NCBI GenBank assembly: GCA_038731975.1
Contig: JAVYQJ010000002.1
Coordinates: 138,986-199,011 of the forward strand
Length of the DNA stretch: 60,026 nt
Source of the DNA: Thermofilaceae archaeon
Lineage (GTDB): Archaea; Thermoproteota; Thermoprotei; Thermofilales; Thermofilaceae
Direction: 5' to 3'
Part shown: positions 32,514-41,475 of the stretch, one piece after another
Layout of the letters: each line of letters starts with the position of its first letter
Position numbering within the stretch: position 1 is the first letter of the stretch
Program-made: the position numbers and the translations under genes
Notes under the pieces: model-generated
Told to the model about the DNA's origin: nothing
Seen by the model: the letters and a program-made list of their open reading frames with translations, nothing else
Database searches by the model: none

Positions 32514-33254
32514 ATGAACGGACGCGTTTCAATGCTGTTGTCAATTGTGCTACTCGTGGCCTTCTCCTACTTATCATCCCACTACCCTCAACACCTTGGA
32601 ACTTTCCTGATAGCTTACTTCCTCGTAGCCTTAACAATAACCCTATTCATGGGCGGCCGTGCAGCATCAGCCATGATACGCGACCTCGAGTACATCAAGA
32701 AGGGTAAAGCACTCCTCTCCGTCGGAAAGGAGGAAGTTATCAAGCTTAAGAGTAAGGATAAAGTGTTGAATGATGAAATGAAAAAGCAAACTTCACTAGT
32801 AATCCCGCAGTTTGCAATATTTTTCATATTGTTTACTATTTTACTTATTCCAAATATAAGAGACTCTGTCATACTTTTCTTTAATAATTTATTGTCCTCT
32901 TACACTTCGGATAGTAACCTTATTAATTTCATATCTTTTTTAATATTTTATGGAATTTTTACATTAATTTTTCAAGTAAGCTCAATATATTCCAGGAAAG
33001 GGATGGATAGGCTAGGAGGAAGATTGGAAGTCCCCCTCTTCTACGTAATCACTGAACGTGGGTTGATATTGGAGGAAAGAATACCTTTGAAGGCTCCATT
33101 AAACATCCTAGATCTGAGAGTTGATACTAGGCGCCGCTTTGTAGAGTTTAGAGTGAAGTCTTCCTTGGGCGGGGTGAATAGATATAGGCTTTACTATGAA
33201 GAACCCCGAGTTCTTGAAACCTACTTGAGGCGCTTAACCGAACAGCGCAGCTAA
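32514..33254 (+). CDS. Integral membrane protein, DUF2208-like
   Basis: The 246-residue protein has about four membrane helices in two pairs: residues ~6-24 and 30-48, then ~95-115 and 135-158, with a charged cytosolic loop (KKGKALLSVGKEEVIKLKSKD) between and a basic beta-rich C-terminal domain of ~85 residues after. This recalls the crenarchaeal DUF2208 family, though I cannot confirm it. The middle third (32800-33000) is much more AT-rich than neighbours, mostly because of Ile/Phe/Asn membrane codons. ATG 32514 follows GGGTGA. The 3' end overlaps the L12 gene by 21 nt. Confidence 0.6.
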   Translation: MNGRVSMLLSIVLLVAFSYLSSHYPQHLGTFLIAYFLVALTITLFMGGRAASAMIRDLEYIKKGKALLSVGKEEVIKLKSKDKVLNDEMKKQTSLVIPQFAIFFILFTILLIPNIRDSVILFFNNLLSSYTSDSNLINFISFLIFYGIFTLIFQVSSIYSRKGMDRLGGRLEVPLFYVITERGLILEERIPLKAPLNILDLRVDTRRRFVEFRVKSSLGGVNRYRLYYEEPRVLETYLRRLTEQRS

Positions 33255-33572
33255 GCCCTCAGCGACCTCTTCCTCCAACTCCTTCTTCTCCTCCTCCTTT
33301 CTACTCTCCTTTACCTCTGCCGATTCGGCCGCAGGAGTTGTTGCCGCCTGGCCAGCCGGCTGAGTAGGCTGAGCAACGATTGGTGCCGCTACGGCAAAGC
33401 TGGCGCTCTTTATTGCTTCATCGATGTTGACTCCGCGCAGAGCGGCTACAACAGCTTTCACTTTCACCTCGTCCACCTCAATGCCCGCAGCCTCTAAGAT
33501 CCTTCTCAGGCCCTCCTCTGTGATTGGTTGTTTGGCGTAGTGGAGCAGCAAGCTCGCGTACACGTATTCCAT
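33234..33572 (-). CDS. rpl12: Ribosomal protein P1/L12
   Basis: This acidic stalk protein recruits translation factors. It has the archaeal P1 N-terminal dimerisation domain (MEYVYASLLLHYAKQPITEEGLRRIL), an Ala/Pro-rich hinge (PAGQAATTPAAE), and the charged tail ending EEVAEGLAALFG, the factor-binding end. At 112 residues it is standard. ATG 33572 is chosen; upstream codons belong to the end of the Lhr gene. It usually sits in an L11-L1-L10-L12 operon, but here it stands alone, downstream of an Lhr helicase gene. Confidence 0.95.
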   Translation of the reverse strand: MEYVYASLLLHYAKQPITEEGLRRILEAAGIEVDEVKVKAVVAALRGVNIDEAIKSASFAVAAPIVAQPTQPAGQAATTPAAESAEVKESRKEEEKKELEEEVAEGLAALFG

Positions 33573-33606
33573 TCTAAGCCCCCCGCGCGCCGGGGTAAAT
33601 GGCTTA

Positions 33607-36411
33607 TTAAACTTTATTCCTCTGGGCCGCCGTTGTTGCACGCTTTTCGTGCCAGTACTCCCTAGTTCTCAGGTACTCCGCCTCAGCTCTTACGACTTCC
33701 CGGATTAACTCCTCCTCGCTCATCCCGTGACTGAGGATTCTTGCCGCAACTGTGGGGCCTACGCCTCTCCCCGCCAAGCAGAGCAAAGCTTTCTTGCCGT
33801 AGCTCATCGTGAGGATCGCGCTCTTCTGAGCGTTTCTAACTATGTTTTCCTCCTCTCTGGTGAGCTTAACACCTCTCCTCCACTTTTTCAAAACCTGAAT
33901 GGCATCAGACTCCCAGTGGTTGAATACAGCAACAACCTTTGACCCGCACTTCGGGCATCGGATTTCGTCCGGCGCGTCATCCACGGAAACCTCGCTGCTC
34001 CATTCTACACAGTGAAGGCATACGAGTAGTAGTCTTGTCTTCTCCAAGCGTTTCTTCACGTAATCGAGAGCCACGATCTGTTCGAGGCCTCTGACGAGAA
34101 GCCCAGCTTTAAAGGGCTTCTCGAACATGCTTCTAGCCATCGGTGAGAGTTCTTTAACCCTAGTAACGCGAACTTTCACCCTTCCCGACCTAAGATCGTC
34201 AGCTAGGCGTTCAAGGGTTTTTACATCAAAACGCGTGCTTAAGAGCTCCTTCACAGCTTCTTCTTCTACGACCGTTCCCGCGAGAAGCTCCGCCAGCTTC
34301 CTGGGAGGTACTTTCAACCTCGATCCCTTCCTCAGCACGCCTATACGCTGGCATACGTGGAGGAGCTTCCAGAGGTAGGCGCCCGACCCCCTTATGGCCT
34401 CCTTCACGTGCGGGAGGAGCCCCTCCTTCAAGTTGAGAAGAACCCCTGCCAGCTCCATGGGGTCTACGTCCCTCGAGAGCATAAGCGCTATCCTGTAGGC
34501 GTCAAAGATGAACTTCGAGGAGACCCCTCTGGCCTTCGCCAGGTAGAAGCTGAGAAGAAGCGCGAGCAGAGCGTTAGCTCGCGTCCCCAAGCACGCGTGA
34601 ATGACGGCGATTCTCCCCCCGTACTCCAGAACGATCGTCTCATCAGTTGGGACCTCACCAGTCGATGCCTTTTGCTTCTCCAGGTAATCTCTGATCGCCC
34701 CCAGTAGATTCGCATCCACACCGTACTCTACAGCCAGCTTCTCGAGTGGCTCCGCCAGCAAGCGACGCCACAAAGCCCCTACCTCCCTCGCCACTTTGTA
34801 GGGGACGGGTAGATCCTCTCCTACCCAAGATGGGATGACGGCTTCAGAATCCTCCGAAGACTTAGCGAATAACCTCCCTTCGTCTAGCGCGACCTTCACC
34901 ACCTCCCAAGCCCTACCCCCAAGTACGAATCGACTTCCCTCCGCTAAGTAGGATGCGGCGAAATCTCCATCTAGCACCCCAATCTTTCGCCGGCTTGCGA
35001 TATCGATCACGTCGAGCGTCTCAACGTCAGGTATTGTTGAAGCTGACTCGTAGTAGTAACGGAGGGAGCGAGGCCCCCTGCGAAGTTTGTCTCCCTCTAG
35101 GCGCAACAGTTTTATGCTAGACAGAAAGTTCGCCAAGTTCCTGAGCTCGCTAAGAGTGAGATTCCGGTAAGGCAGAGCTCTGCTTATCAACCTATGAGCA
35201 TCATATATGTCCACTTCCCCCCTTTCCAAAACCAGGCCAACCAGCTGATGCGCTAGCACGTCATACGCCAGCTCCTCGTACTCAATTTCTTCGAGATTTC
35301 CACGTTCAGCCCTCTTAGCAATGATGATTGCTTCTGAGAGCTCATCGACATCCGGTGCGATGATAGCCCCCCTCGCGACTCCACCAATAAAGTGCGAGCT
35401 CCTACCCACCCTCTGGACCAACCTGTTGACTTGGCGGGGTGACATGTACTGGATTACGTAATCAACGTGACCCACGTCGATCCCCAGCTCTAGGCTCGAC
35501 GTCGCTATCAAGCACTTCAATTTGCCCGCCTTCAAAGCCCTTTCCGTCTCAATACGCTGCTCCCTGGATAGCGAGCCGTGGTGTACGGACACGGCATCTC
35601 CAAGGTACTGCTTCAATCTGGAGCCCAGCGCTTCAGCGGTGTTCCTCGTGTTTACAAACACTATGACGCTCCTGTGCCTATTAATCAGCTCCAGCAAGCG
35701 TTCCACTCTTTCTTCAACGTCTGAGTATGAGCCGGTGTAGACCACTTCAACTTCGTATCGTCTCCCCTCCTTCACTTCAACTAGCTCAAAGTACCTCCCA
35801 CCCGTGAGAAAGTACCCAGCGGCTAGAGGGTTCTTCAGAGTGGCAGAGAGCCCGATGCGTTGAATGTTGTGAGCGCTCAGCTGCTCTAACCTTTCGAGCG
35901 CGATACTCAGTTGAAGCCCTCTTTTGCTCGGGATGAGCTCGTGCAGCTCATCGACTACCACCCAGCGCACGTGCTGTAGAGCCCCCCTCATCTTTTCGTT
36001 AACGAGGAGAAGCTGAAAAGTCTCTGGGGTTGTTATCAGGATGTGAGGGGGGTCTTCCGCTATCCTCCTTCTCGCGCTCTGCGGAGTATCTCCGTGCCTG
36101 ACCTCAAGCCTCAACCCCACTTCAGCGGCTATCTCACTCATTCTGCTGAAAATGTCCCTATTCAGAGCTCTCAAAGGGGTTATGTAGAGCGCCGAGACGC
36201 AGCCCTCCTCACACCCCTCTCTTAGAAGAGAACTAAAAATGGGGAACAGGGAAGCCTCAGTCTTTCCGTAACCCGTTGGAGCGGAGATTATCGCGTTAAC
36301 CCCTCTGTTTAGTACGTTAAACGCCTTAAGCTGCAGCTGGTTGAACGAGTGGTATTTGAACCTCCTTGCCACGGCTAAAAGACGGGGGTGCAGCAGCTCT
36401 TCAACATCCAT
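33607..36411 (-). CDS. Lhr-type superfamily 2 helicase (ASH-Ski2)
   Basis: This large helicase has two RecA domains: Walker A APTGYGKT near residue 44, motif Ia TPLRALNRD, Walker B VVVDELHEL (DELH box), SATLKNP, and motif VI QRVGRSSH near 355. A winged helix and a long C-terminal region follow, ending with a zinc ribbon CLHCVEW...CPKCGSK and a HhH-like tail. Archaeal Lhr proteins unwind DNA and RNA-DNA hybrids in repair and recombination. The frame runs to 36474, but ATG 36411 is the better start. SbcD-like phosphoesterases often accompany Lhr; here that gene is at 6733. Confidence 0.93.
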   Translation of the reverse strand: MDVEELLHPRLLAVARRFKYHSFNQLQLKAFNVLNRGVNAIISAPTGYGKTEASLFPIFSSLLREGCEEGCVSALYITPLRALNRDIFSRMSEIAAEVGLRLEVRHGDTPQSARRRIAEDPPHILITTPETFQLLLVNEKMRGALQHVRWVVVDELHELIPSKRGLQLSIALERLEQLSAHNIQRIGLSATLKNPLAAGYFLTGGRYFELVEVKEGRRYEVEVVYTGSYSDVEERVERLLELINRHRSVIVFVNTRNTAEALGSRLKQYLGDAVSVHHGSLSREQRIETERALKAGKLKCLIATSSLELGIDVGHVDYVIQYMSPRQVNRLVQRVGRSSHFIGGVARGAIIAPDVDELSEAIIIAKRAERGNLEEIEYEELAYDVLAHQLVGLVLERGEVDIYDAHRLISRALPYRNLTLSELRNLANFLSSIKLLRLEGDKLRRGPRSLRYYYESASTIPDVETLDVIDIASRRKIGVLDGDFAASYLAEGSRFVLGGRAWEVVKVALDEGRLFAKSSEDSEAVIPSWVGEDLPVPYKVAREVGALWRRLLAEPLEKLAVEYGVDANLLGAIRDYLEKQKASTGEVPTDETIVLEYGGRIAVIHACLGTRANALLALLLSFYLAKARGVSSKFIFDAYRIALMLSRDVDPMELAGVLLNLKEGLLPHVKEAIRGSGAYLWKLLHVCQRIGVLRKGSRLKVPPRKLAELLAGTVVEEEAVKELLSTRFDVKTLERLADDLRSGRVKVRVTRVKELSPMARSMFEKPFKAGLLVRGLEQIVALDYVKKRLEKTRLLLVCLHCVEWSSEVSVDDAPDEIRCPKCGSKVVAVFNHWESDAIQVLKKWRRGVKLTREEENIVRNAQKSAILTMSYGKKALLCLAGRGVGPTVAARILSHGMSEEELIREVVRAEAEYLRTREYWHEKRATTAAQRNKV

Positions 36412-36446
36412 CTCCAACTTCCTAGCTTGCCCTCCGGCATGCGGCA

Positions 36447-36455
36447 AAAATTTAA
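36447..36455. promoter_or_regulatory. Bidirectional box A between lhr and the PqqD-like gene
   Basis: AAAATTTAA is centred 27 nt before ATG 36478 on the plus strand, fitting a leaderless start. On the minus strand it predicts a transcript start about 14 nt before ATG 36411. Confidence 0.5.
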
Positions 36456-36477
36456 CGCGGTGCAGCTTCTTCACTCG

Positions 36478-36873
36478 ATGCCTCTAATCAGAAAGGAGAA
36501 GCAGCCTAAACCTCCACCAATCCCCCCAGAGGTGATCCTCGCCAGCAGACCTCTGAAAAACCCAGCAATAGTGTGGGAGAAGAACGAAAAAGGCGAGGTC
36601 GTTATTAGGATCCCGCTCGAGACATCGCAGTCAGGGTTGTTCAGCGGCTTCGTGAAGGAGCCCCGCGAAAAGAAGATACTGCTAGACCCCATCGGCTCCT
36701 ACGTTTGGGAATTGATTGACGGTGAGAAAACCATCAACGAGATCGCAGAGCTTGTGGCTCAACGCTTCAAGTTCCACCGAAGAGAGGCGCAGATGTCCCT
36801 GCTCGCCTACATCCAGATGCTAGCGGAACGGGGACTTATTACGCTGCTTGCGCCTGCACCTGCTAGCCGCTAG
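36478..36873 (+). CDS. PqqD-like (RiPP recognition element fold) protein
   Basis: The C-terminal ~75 residues match the PqqD/RRE winged-helix fold: KKILLDPIGSYVWELIDGEKTINEIAELVAQRF, then AQMSLLAYIQMLAERGLITL. PqqD proteins bind the leader of a ribosomal peptide for a partner enzyme, but no radical SAM partner or precursor is adjacent; archaeal stand-alone copies are common and poorly understood. The N-terminal ~55 residues are Pro/Lys-rich with a beta stretch. ATG 36478 is 27 nt from the box A. It lies 9 nt before a protein with two winged helices, probably in one operon. Confidence 0.75.
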   Translation: MPLIRKEKQPKPPPIPPEVILASRPLKNPAIVWEKNEKGEVVIRIPLETSQSGLFSGFVKEPREKKILLDPIGSYVWELIDGEKTINEIAELVAQRFKFHRREAQMSLLAYIQMLAERGLITLLAPAPASR

Positions 36874-36882
36874 GTCGGTGCA

Positions 36883-37611
36883 ATGGACGAGTACGAGCAG
36901 CTCCTTAAGGATCTGGAAACACTCTTAAAAACCAAGCGCACGATACGGTGCGAAGACCTGTTAGCATGGGGTAGGGAGAGGAATGTAGGTCCGGTTACTC
37001 TCCTATCTCTAGTCGAAGACCTTGTGCAGAAAGGAATTGCTGAGCCTTCAGCTGAGCAGGAGCTGGTTGACGACTTCCTTGAACTCTCGCTACCGAAAAG
37101 GCTATCATTAAAGCAGGTGCAACCCCCTAGTTCTTACCAAGCCCCCCGCGCCGCGCAGCATCGACGTAAGAGGAGGGTGGGGAAAGCTGTAAAAAGAGAC
37201 GAACTCTTAAGGTTCTTGTACGAGCAGGAAGGGGGGGCTGAAGAGACCGCCCAGGATAAGACTGAAGGACTACAAAGAGGGGGAGAGGAGGGATTAGAAC
37301 CTCAAACGCCACTCGAGGAGCCTAGAGGAGAGCATGTAAGAGAGGAGGGGGTACCGGAGGAGAGAGAGTACGTACTAGCTCTACAGTACCTTTACAGATT
37401 CTGGAGCGTTGGTGAACTCAGGTTTGAGGCTGATTTGAAGAGCATGGGGGTACGGGACGCGGCTTCTCTCATCAGAAGATTACAGAGCGAGGGTTTAGTT
37501 GAGATTGCCGATCCTGGCGTGATCAACGCTAAGCGAGAGTTGATCGAGAAGAGATTGAAAGAGCTAAAACATAGTCTAACTCCGAGTCCTCTGGCCGACT
37601 TGTTCGGCTAA
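36883..37611 (+). CDS. Protein with two predicted winged helices joined by a charged linker
   Basis: The 242-residue protein begins with a helical domain (EYEQLLKDLETLL, then EDLLAWGRERNVGPVTLLSLVEDL), continues with a ~80-residue linker rich in Glu, Arg and Gln, and ends with a second predicted winged helix (YRFWSVGELRFEADLKSMG, then RLQSEGLVEIA). I do not recognise the family. It follows the PqqD-like gene by 9 nt and ends 4 nt inside the convergent S25e gene. A DNA-binding or scaffold role is plausible but unproven. Confidence 0.6.
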   Translation: MDEYEQLLKDLETLLKTKRTIRCEDLLAWGRERNVGPVTLLSLVEDLVQKGIAEPSAEQELVDDFLELSLPKRLSLKQVQPPSSYQAPRAAQHRRKRRVGKAVKRDELLRFLYEQEGGAEETAQDKTEGLQRGGEEGLEPQTPLEEPRGEHVREEGVPEEREYVLALQYLYRFWSVGELRFEADLKSMGVRDAASLIRRLQSEGLVEIADPGVINAKRELIEKRLKELKHSLTPSPLADLFG

Positions 37612-37934
37612 GCTGCTACAGGGACGTAGATTTTCACGCGCCTATTACCGCTCACGAGCTTCAGTAGCCCCTGCTCTTCTAGAGCTTTCAAAACCCTCTT
37701 AGCCTCGCTTATTCTTAAACCGTACTGGCTATGCAGCATGTAAGGCGTTATGTACGTCGCTCTGCTAATCTCCTTGAAAATGGCATCTAGTGAAGCTTGA
37801 GTCACCCTGCCTTCATTGCTGAGAGTGATCTTCGGCTTACCGCGCGAAGCCTCTTGCTGCTTGGAGCTCTTTTCCTGCTCTCTCCTAGCCCTCTTCTCCA
37901 GCTGAGAGATCGTGGGCCTTTTCTTGCCTCCCAT
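37608..37934 (-). CDS. rps25e: Ribosomal protein S25e
   Basis: This small-subunit protein is found in archaea and eukaryotes only. The basic N-terminus (GGKKRPTISQLEKRARREQEK) precedes a winged helix with YITPYMLHSQYGLRISEAKRVL and the terminal VSGNRRVKIYVP strand, as in the S25e family. It is 108 residues long, normal. A TTTAAG box on the minus strand near 37950-37958 lies about 20 nt before ATG 37934. It overlaps the convergent gene by 4 nt. Confidence 0.94.
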   Translation of the reverse strand: MGGKKRPTISQLEKRARREQEKSSKQQEASRGKPKITLSNEGRVTQASLDAIFKEISRATYITPYMLHSQYGLRISEAKRVLKALEEQGLLKLVSGNRRVKIYVPVAA

Positions 37935-37965
37935 ACGACCCCCTCTCTCAAACTCGAGGGGATTC

Positions 37966-40143
37966 TTAAACTTCCCGCTGACCGCTTCTGCTACCTCGTC
38001 CCAGGTACGCTAGCAGGAATCCTGTTACTATGGCGATTACAGCCGGATCCTTCAGGGCATCGAGAATCTCCATTAGGTGAGCTGAAAACATTTCGGCCAG
38101 GTAGAAGACTTCCCCTGCCACTCCCACGCCCACGAACTCAACGTTTCCGTTGTTGAGCAGAACAACCGTGGGGAAAGCTGAGACGTTAAAGAGAGCCGCT
38201 AGCTCAGCGTTGCTATCAAGCGCCCATATCCAACTAGTTGCGTTCACTTCCGCAGAGTAGCTCCTAAGCGAGGCTTCATCATCGTACGTCGTTGGGGCCA
38301 GCATAACCACTTCAACGTTGAGCTCCTTTAGCTTCGGTATGAGGAGTGAACAGCCGGTGCACTTAGTGTAGAAGAAAACCAATACTTTAACACCTTCATT
38401 CAACTTTACCACTTTTCCGTTTATATCTATGACAAAGAGAGGCTTGGGAAGCTTCACCCTTGCGTGATCATACTCGACTTGCGTGTACTCACGCAGCTTT
38501 GCGCGTATCAAGCTGACATTTGCTACGAGCACCTGCTGTTCTTCAATCCGCTGTTCAGGGGGGATCGTACTGCAACCCACGGACAACCGCACGTTGTGCA
38601 CCCCTCCCGCTTGAACCGTGACACTTGTGCTGTTGCTGCACCCATCAGCATGGGCTACTACTTGATACTCTCCGGGCGGTAACTGGAGCAAAAGGCTCTT
38701 CAGAGCGCTACTATTTACAATCCGCCCCTCCTTGTCGAGGATCTCTACCACTACCCCGTCAACTCCGAAAACCGTAATATTCAAAAGGCCATTAGAGGAG
38801 TTAAGAGTTTCTACCCCCCTTTCCTCTTCTGGCACAAGGACAATGGATATTCTCGCGTCTGCAGCTCCGATAACGAGGGAGGTAATGTTCCTTCTAAAGC
38901 CCTCTTTCCATACTTCAACCGTATATGTGCCAGGGGGCAATCTGAGAACCACTGAACCATTATTACCAACTTGAACCGTTAAGTTTCTCTCCTTTACACT
39001 TAGAAATGCATATGGTTCCGTAATTATCGTTACATTAACTTGCTTCTCGTCAACAGTGCCAGACCTAACCAGGCTCAGAACGCTACGACCGTAGAGAACT
39101 GCTGCCCAGGATGAACCCTCAGCTATTACGCGCGGCGTCCAAGGGATGGGGTAAGAGGCTACGCTGAACGTGAGCCCTTTGACCATGATGAACGATGGAG
39201 CAGCTACAGCGACCTCGCGATCGAGAAGGAGTAGAGCGTAACCCCTCTCACCCTTGGGAGGATCGCTCACTCGTACAACAGAGTTCGCGTGTACCCTGTA
39301 GAGAGAGACGGTCCCGGTGTTGGGGTCCCGGGCAAGCACATACCCCACGCCCTCGCTCACTCGCACATCGAGGGGTCTACCGGGGACACTGAAAGCGCTC
39401 TTCCGCCCGTTAGCTATGTCGTAGTATAGTCCTTGACCATCGGCGACGCGGACAGCTACCATCGCGCGTGTATCTGCATCAATTTTGCACTCGCCAAACC
39501 TTTGGATGAAAACGTAATCATAGGTTGACAAGTCGTAGAGGCTTACGAAGGTGTCATCGAGCTTGCAGATCTCGCACGTGGTGTCGATCCACGTGAGCAG
39601 CATAAGGTTGCCCACCATCTTTACGTCAAAAACGTAGACTAACCTACCATTCTTCAGATCACGTACAAGTGTGATAGCCTTTAGGTTAGTATCATAAACT
39701 AGTAATCTATCAAGCCTTACAAATCCTTTCTCAGTTCTATAATTATACTTTTGTATAAAAACAACCCATCTACCCCCTATAATAGCCCTGTAGGCACCTC
39801 CATCGAACGCTATCTCTCTCCCGATGATAGAATTAGTGAAAGGGTTTAAGTATATTATCGTACCGTTAGTAAAGGCAACGGCTAGCGCTGCGTCATCGAG
39901 GAATCCCATGCCTATCGGTTGTGCGTCGTAGTACAGTCTCACACTGCCCACAGGCTCGAAGTTGGGCATCGAAAAGGCTCTAATGGATCCGTTCGCGAAG
40001 GCTAGCACCAACGTTTTATCATTAAAGGCTGTCGCAACTATATCGGATTCTAGCTCAAAAGTTGATACCTTTGGTTGCGCGAAGGATAAAAGTAAGAGCG
40101 CCATCGTAAAAGCTATGGTTGCTAGTACCACCAGTCTCTTCAT
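37966..40143 (-). CDS. Exported propeller-thioredoxin protein with C-terminal membrane anchor
   Basis: The 725-residue protein starts with a signal peptide (KRLVVLATIAFTMALLLLSFA), then about 350 residues of repeated blades typical of a WD/PQQ-type propeller (LAVAFTNGTIIYLNP, AVRVADGQGLYYD and others). A carboxypeptidase-regulatory or PEGA-like sandwich follows (LPPGTYTVEVWKEG and PPGEYQVVAHADG, repeated), then a thioredoxin-like domain with CTGC near residue 608 and cis-Pro FPTVVLL. A final hydrophobic helix (DPAVIAIVTGFLLAYL) anchors it. It should act outside the membrane in thiol redox chemistry or electron delivery. It overlaps the upstream coiled-coil gene by 4 nt. Confidence 0.82.
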   Translation of the reverse strand: MKRLVVLATIAFTMALLLLSFAQPKVSTFELESDIVATAFNDKTLVLAFANGSIRAFSMPNFEPVGSVRLYYDAQPIGMGFLDDAALAVAFTNGTIIYLNPFTNSIIGREIAFDGGAYRAIIGGRWVVFIQKYNYRTEKGFVRLDRLLVYDTNLKAITLVRDLKNGRLVYVFDVKMVGNLMLLTWIDTTCEICKLDDTFVSLYDLSTYDYVFIQRFGECKIDADTRAMVAVRVADGQGLYYDIANGRKSAFSVPGRPLDVRVSEGVGYVLARDPNTGTVSLYRVHANSVVRVSDPPKGERGYALLLLDREVAVAAPSFIMVKGLTFSVASYPIPWTPRVIAEGSSWAAVLYGRSVLSLVRSGTVDEKQVNVTIITEPYAFLSVKERNLTVQVGNNGSVVLRLPPGTYTVEVWKEGFRRNITSLVIGAADARISIVLVPEEERGVETLNSSNGLLNITVFGVDGVVVEILDKEGRIVNSSALKSLLLQLPPGEYQVVAHADGCSNSTSVTVQAGGVHNVRLSVGCSTIPPEQRIEEQQVLVANVSLIRAKLREYTQVEYDHARVKLPKPLFVIDINGKVVKLNEGVKVLVFFYTKCTGCSLLIPKLKELNVEVVMLAPTTYDDEASLRSYSAEVNATSWIWALDSNAELAALFNVSAFPTVVLLNNGNVEFVGVGVAGEVFYLAEMFSAHLMEILDALKDPAVIAIVTGFLLAYLGRGSRSGQREV

Positions 40144-40574
40144 ACCGTTTCGCTCTCCTTGAAGAGTAGCTTAAAGGGTATCCCGTTGAGCGTTTGAACC
40201 AGAAGGCTTAGCCCTCCCCCTGCTGTTTTTGCTTCCCTAGCTAAGCGAGAGATCGCTTCTCTCACCCTAGTCAGGGCGGTTAAGGTATCTCTGAGAGCCA
40301 TGAGTGTTTCTTCAACCACTACGAGCTCATCTACCGCCCTGGCGCTGACAACGACCTTTATCCCCATGAAGTCCACCTCGTTTATCGCTTTAATTTGCTC
40401 ACCGACGAGCTTGCTCAGCATCTCTTCCAGCATCCTAACTCTCTCCGCTCTACCCTTCAGCACTGCGTACCTCTTTTCAAGGACATCTACCTTAGCTTTA
40501 AGTTGACTTATCTGCGTGTCTAAGTACTCTAGGAAGTCCTCGACGCTCGTGAACGTCAGCAAGTCATACGACAT
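40140..40574 (-). CDS. Coiled-coil protein, 144 residues
   Basis: The gene codes for a helical protein with a coiled coil over residues ~20-70 (LDTQISQLKAKVDVLEKRYAVL) and a second helix pair near 95-125 (EETLMALRDTLTALTRVREAI). There are no catalytic motifs. ATG 40574 is favoured by a GTATATTTA box about 33 nt upstream; the frame is open to 40598. It overlaps the exported propeller-thioredoxin by 4 nt, so it is likely co-transcribed with it. It is probably soluble; its role is unknown. Confidence 0.55.
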   Translation of the reverse strand: MSYDLLTFTSVEDFLEYLDTQISQLKAKVDVLEKRYAVLKGRAERVRMLEEMLSKLVGEQIKAINEVDFMGIKVVVSARAVDELVVVEETLMALRDTLTALTRVREAISRLAREAKTAGGGLSLLVQTLNGIPFKLLFKESETV

Positions 40575-40624
40575 GCTGCTCAAGTTGCGATTCAGCAAGT
40601 GCTAAATATACGTAGCGGTTCGCT

Positions 40625-41431
40625 TCACGCACCGAACCGCCTACTCCTCTTCTGGTACGTCCTTAAAGCCCGGAGGAAGTCAATCTTTCTGAACTCAGGC
40701 CAGTAAACGTCTAGGAAGACCAACTCCGAGTAGGCGATTTGCCAAATAAGGAAGTTGCTAATCCTCAGTTCCCCGCTCGTGCGTATAACCAGGTCCGGGT
40801 ACGGGTTCGGCAAGTGAGACGTTTGCAGGTACCTTTCGAAGGTTTTTTCGTCTATCTCCTCGATCTTCAGGACACCCTTTGAAACATCTTCAGCGATCCT
40901 TCTCGCGGCTTCAACGATTTCCGCCCGCCCTCCGTAAGCCAGCGCCACGTTGAGAAACCTATCATCGAAGCTCTCCGTCCTTCTTTCGAGCTCTCTCACG
41001 CCCGCTGCGATATCCGGTGGGAGGAGCTCTAGGAAGCCGAGAGCTTTCACCCGAACCCTCCTTTTTACAAGCTCACTTACCTCAAGCTCCCTTTTAAGGT
41101 ACTCCCTCAGGATTCCGAGCAAAGTGTTTATCTCTGTAGGATCGCGCCTCATCAAGTTCTCGGTTGATAAGGCGTACAGCGTCACAGTTTTCACGCCCAA
41201 GTCGTAGCACCAGTTGAGGAACTCTCTTACGCGCTCAGCACCTTCTCTGTACCCCTCTTCGCACGAAACCCCCCTCTCTCTAGCCCACCTTCTGTTGCCA
41301 TCTAGGATCACAGCCACATGTGAGGGTATCTTTCCCGCGCTCAACACCTCCTCCTCTAGTAGCTTCTCGTAGAGCTTATATACGCCGAGCGTTGCAGCCG
41401 TTTTTCTAACCAGTCGAGCGATTCTGCGCAT
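40625..41431 (-). CDS. uppS: Cis-prenyltransferase (undecaprenyl/dolichyl diphosphate synthase type)
   Basis: This makes a long cis-polyprenyl diphosphate for the glycan carrier lipid. The signatures are HVAVILDGNRRWARERG, TLYALSTENLMRR, ALAYGGRAEIVEAARR and the C-terminal VIRTSGELRISNFLIWQIAYSELVFLDVYWPEF. The enzyme is homologous to bacterial UppS. The start is probably ATG 41431 behind GGGGGT; a TTG at 41464 is possible. Length ~268 residues is normal. It is part of the isoprenoid set in this window. Confidence 0.93.
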   Translation of the reverse strand: MRRIARLVRKTAATLGVYKLYEKLLEEEVLSAGKIPSHVAVILDGNRRWARERGVSCEEGYREGAERVREFLNWCYDLGVKTVTLYALSTENLMRRDPTEINTLLGILREYLKRELEVSELVKRRVRVKALGFLELLPPDIAAGVRELERRTESFDDRFLNVALAYGGRAEIVEAARRIAEDVSKGVLKIEEIDEKTFERYLQTSHLPNPYPDLVIRTSGELRISNFLIWQIAYSELVFLDVYWPEFRKIDFLRALRTYQKRSRRFGA

Positions 41432-41475
41432 CTGGACCCCCGGCAACTTTTTCCCGCGACCCAATCCTACCCAGT

